Of a stretch of 5,267 nt of DNA, positions 4,581 to 5,267 are shown piece after piece. How positions within the stretch are numbered: the stretch's first letter is position 1; each line of letters begins with the position of its first letter. Location of the stretch: positions 1 through 5,267 of the forward strand of contig PKTO01000161.1 in assembly GCA_002869095.1 (NCBI GenBank), given 5' to 3'. The stretch is from Clostridiales bacterium. Its GTDB lineage: Bacteria > Bacillota > Clostridia > Peptostreptococcales > BM714. A program made the translations under genes and the position numbers. The notes below the pieces were generated by a model that did not search any database, was not told the origin of the DNA, and saw only the letters and a list, made by a program, of their open reading frames with translations.

Positions 4581-5267
4581 TTAAAGACTTTCGTGGAATG
4601 TTCTTTGAATTACTTCCATTTGCTGCTTTCTGGTCAACCTGTTGAAATGCACAGCATATCCGGAAACCCTTATCGTTAGGGAGGGATATTTTTCAGGATG
4701 GTCCATCGCTTCCAGCAATATCTCCCTGTTCATTACATTCACATTCAAATGGTGAGCCCCCTGGCTGAAATACCCGTCAAGGATCCATGCGAGGTTGCGT
4801 TTTCTGTCTTTTGCATCTTTGCCAAGCGCCGCAGGAACTATTGAAAAGGTGTTGGATATGCCGTCTTCGCAAACATTTCTGTATGGAATCTTCGCAACCG
4901 AATTCAGGGAAGCGAGACTCCCGCTTTTGTCCCTTCCGTGCATCGGATTGGCCCCGGGAGCGAAAGCCTCTCCCATCTTTCTTCCATCCGGTGTGGATCC
5001 CGTTTTTTCTCCGTACACTACATTCGATGTTATTGTCAGAACGGAAAGCGTATGCTTTGCATCCCTGTAAGTCTTATGCTTTTTCAATTCATCCGAAAAC
5101 TTCTTCAGTATTTCCACTGCAATATCGTCGACGCTGTCATCGTCATTTCCGTATGCCGGATAATCTCCATCTATTTCAAAATCGACAGCTATTCCGTTCT
5201 CCCTGATTGGTCTGACTGATGCGTATTTGATGGCGCTGAGCGAATCGGCTGCAACCGAAAGGCCTGC
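4581..5267 (-). CDS. pflB: pyruvate formate-lyase (formate C-acetyltransferase), C-terminal 228 residues
   Basis: The frame is open from the window edge to the TAA at 4583-4581 and gives 228 residues starting [16 protein letters not shown]. The enzyme converts pyruvate and CoA to acetyl-CoA and formate under anaerobiosis. The glycyl-radical motif TIRVSGYAV is present; the radical glycine is fragment residue 203 (codon 4661-4659), 25 residues from the C-terminus as in E. coli PflB. Other family blocks are [37 protein letters not shown] and [13 protein letters not shown]. The catalytic Cys-Cys pair lies upstream, outside the window. The loop before HLNVNV is the short GAHHLNVNV form rather than the longer E. 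coli version. An internal GTG at 5117 is not a start, because homology continues upstream of it. It is cotranscribed with pflA. Confidence 0.97.
   Translation of the reverse strand, partial: AGLSVAADSLSAIKYASVRPIRENGIAVDFEIDGDYPAYGNDDDSVDDIAVEILKKFSDELKKHKTYRDAKHTLSVLTITSNVVYGEKTGSTPDGRKMGEAFAPGANPMHGRDKSGSLASLNSVAKIPYRNVCEDGISNTFSIVPAALGKDAKDRKRNLAWILDGYFSQGAHHLNVNVMNREILLEAMDHPEKYPSLTIRVSGYAVHFNRLTRKQQMEVIQRTFHESL

Noticed and set aside
4787..5219. Several plus-strand ORFs of 91-139 residues
   Set aside because: All are antisense to the well-conserved pflB frame and mutually overlapping; their composition is what mirrored pflB codons would give.

Overview
The window reads as chromosomal DNA of a low-GC Gram-positive anaerobe, most likely a member of the Clostridia. 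This is inferred from strong AGGAGG-type ribosome binding sites, sigma-A-like promoters, hairpin-plus-T-tract terminators, a PadR/membrane-protein pair, and a pyruvate formate-lyase operon with its activase. I cannot name a genus from sequence alone. Every supported gene lies on the minus strand, so transcription runs from high to low coordinates.

Layout in the direction of transcription. (1) 5267-3835: the 3' part of pflB (glycyl-radical pyruvate formate-lyase, cut by the window edge), then pflA (radical-SAM activating enzyme) 15 nt later, closed by a terminator whose hairpin contains the pflA stop codon. (2) 3775-3181: a single SOUL-family haem-binding-like gene, followed 12 nt after its stop by a perfect 21-bp inverted repeat with a 4-nt loop. 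(3) 3195-2984: a non-coding stretch with a second small hairpin, a well-formed promoter and operator-like repeats in front of padR. (4) 2983-1701: padR overlapping a six-helix membrane protein with a DUF1048-like cytoplasmic segment, then a good terminator. (5) 1695-1146: a monocistronic GNAT acetyltransferase with its own promoter (a palindrome covers the -35) and terminator. (6) 1200-1: an AT-rich class I SAM methyltransferase with a long unassigned N-terminal region, followed by the start of a DUF2164 gene that runs off the window.

How the genes work together: PflB and PflA are an enzyme and its activator in anaerobic pyruvate cleavage to acetyl-CoA and formate. PadR and the membrane protein are probably one autoregulated module. 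The SOUL, GNAT and methyltransferase genes look like independent small units; I see no pathway that links them.

I did not find a clear-cut new multi-gene system. The items most worth a second look are the long palindrome at 3196-3241 with its imperfect outer arms, the padR/membrane-protein pair with its overlapping tandem-repeat junction, and the methyltransferase with its unassigned N-terminal half. There is no rRNA, tRNA, CRISPR array or recognisable transposase gene.
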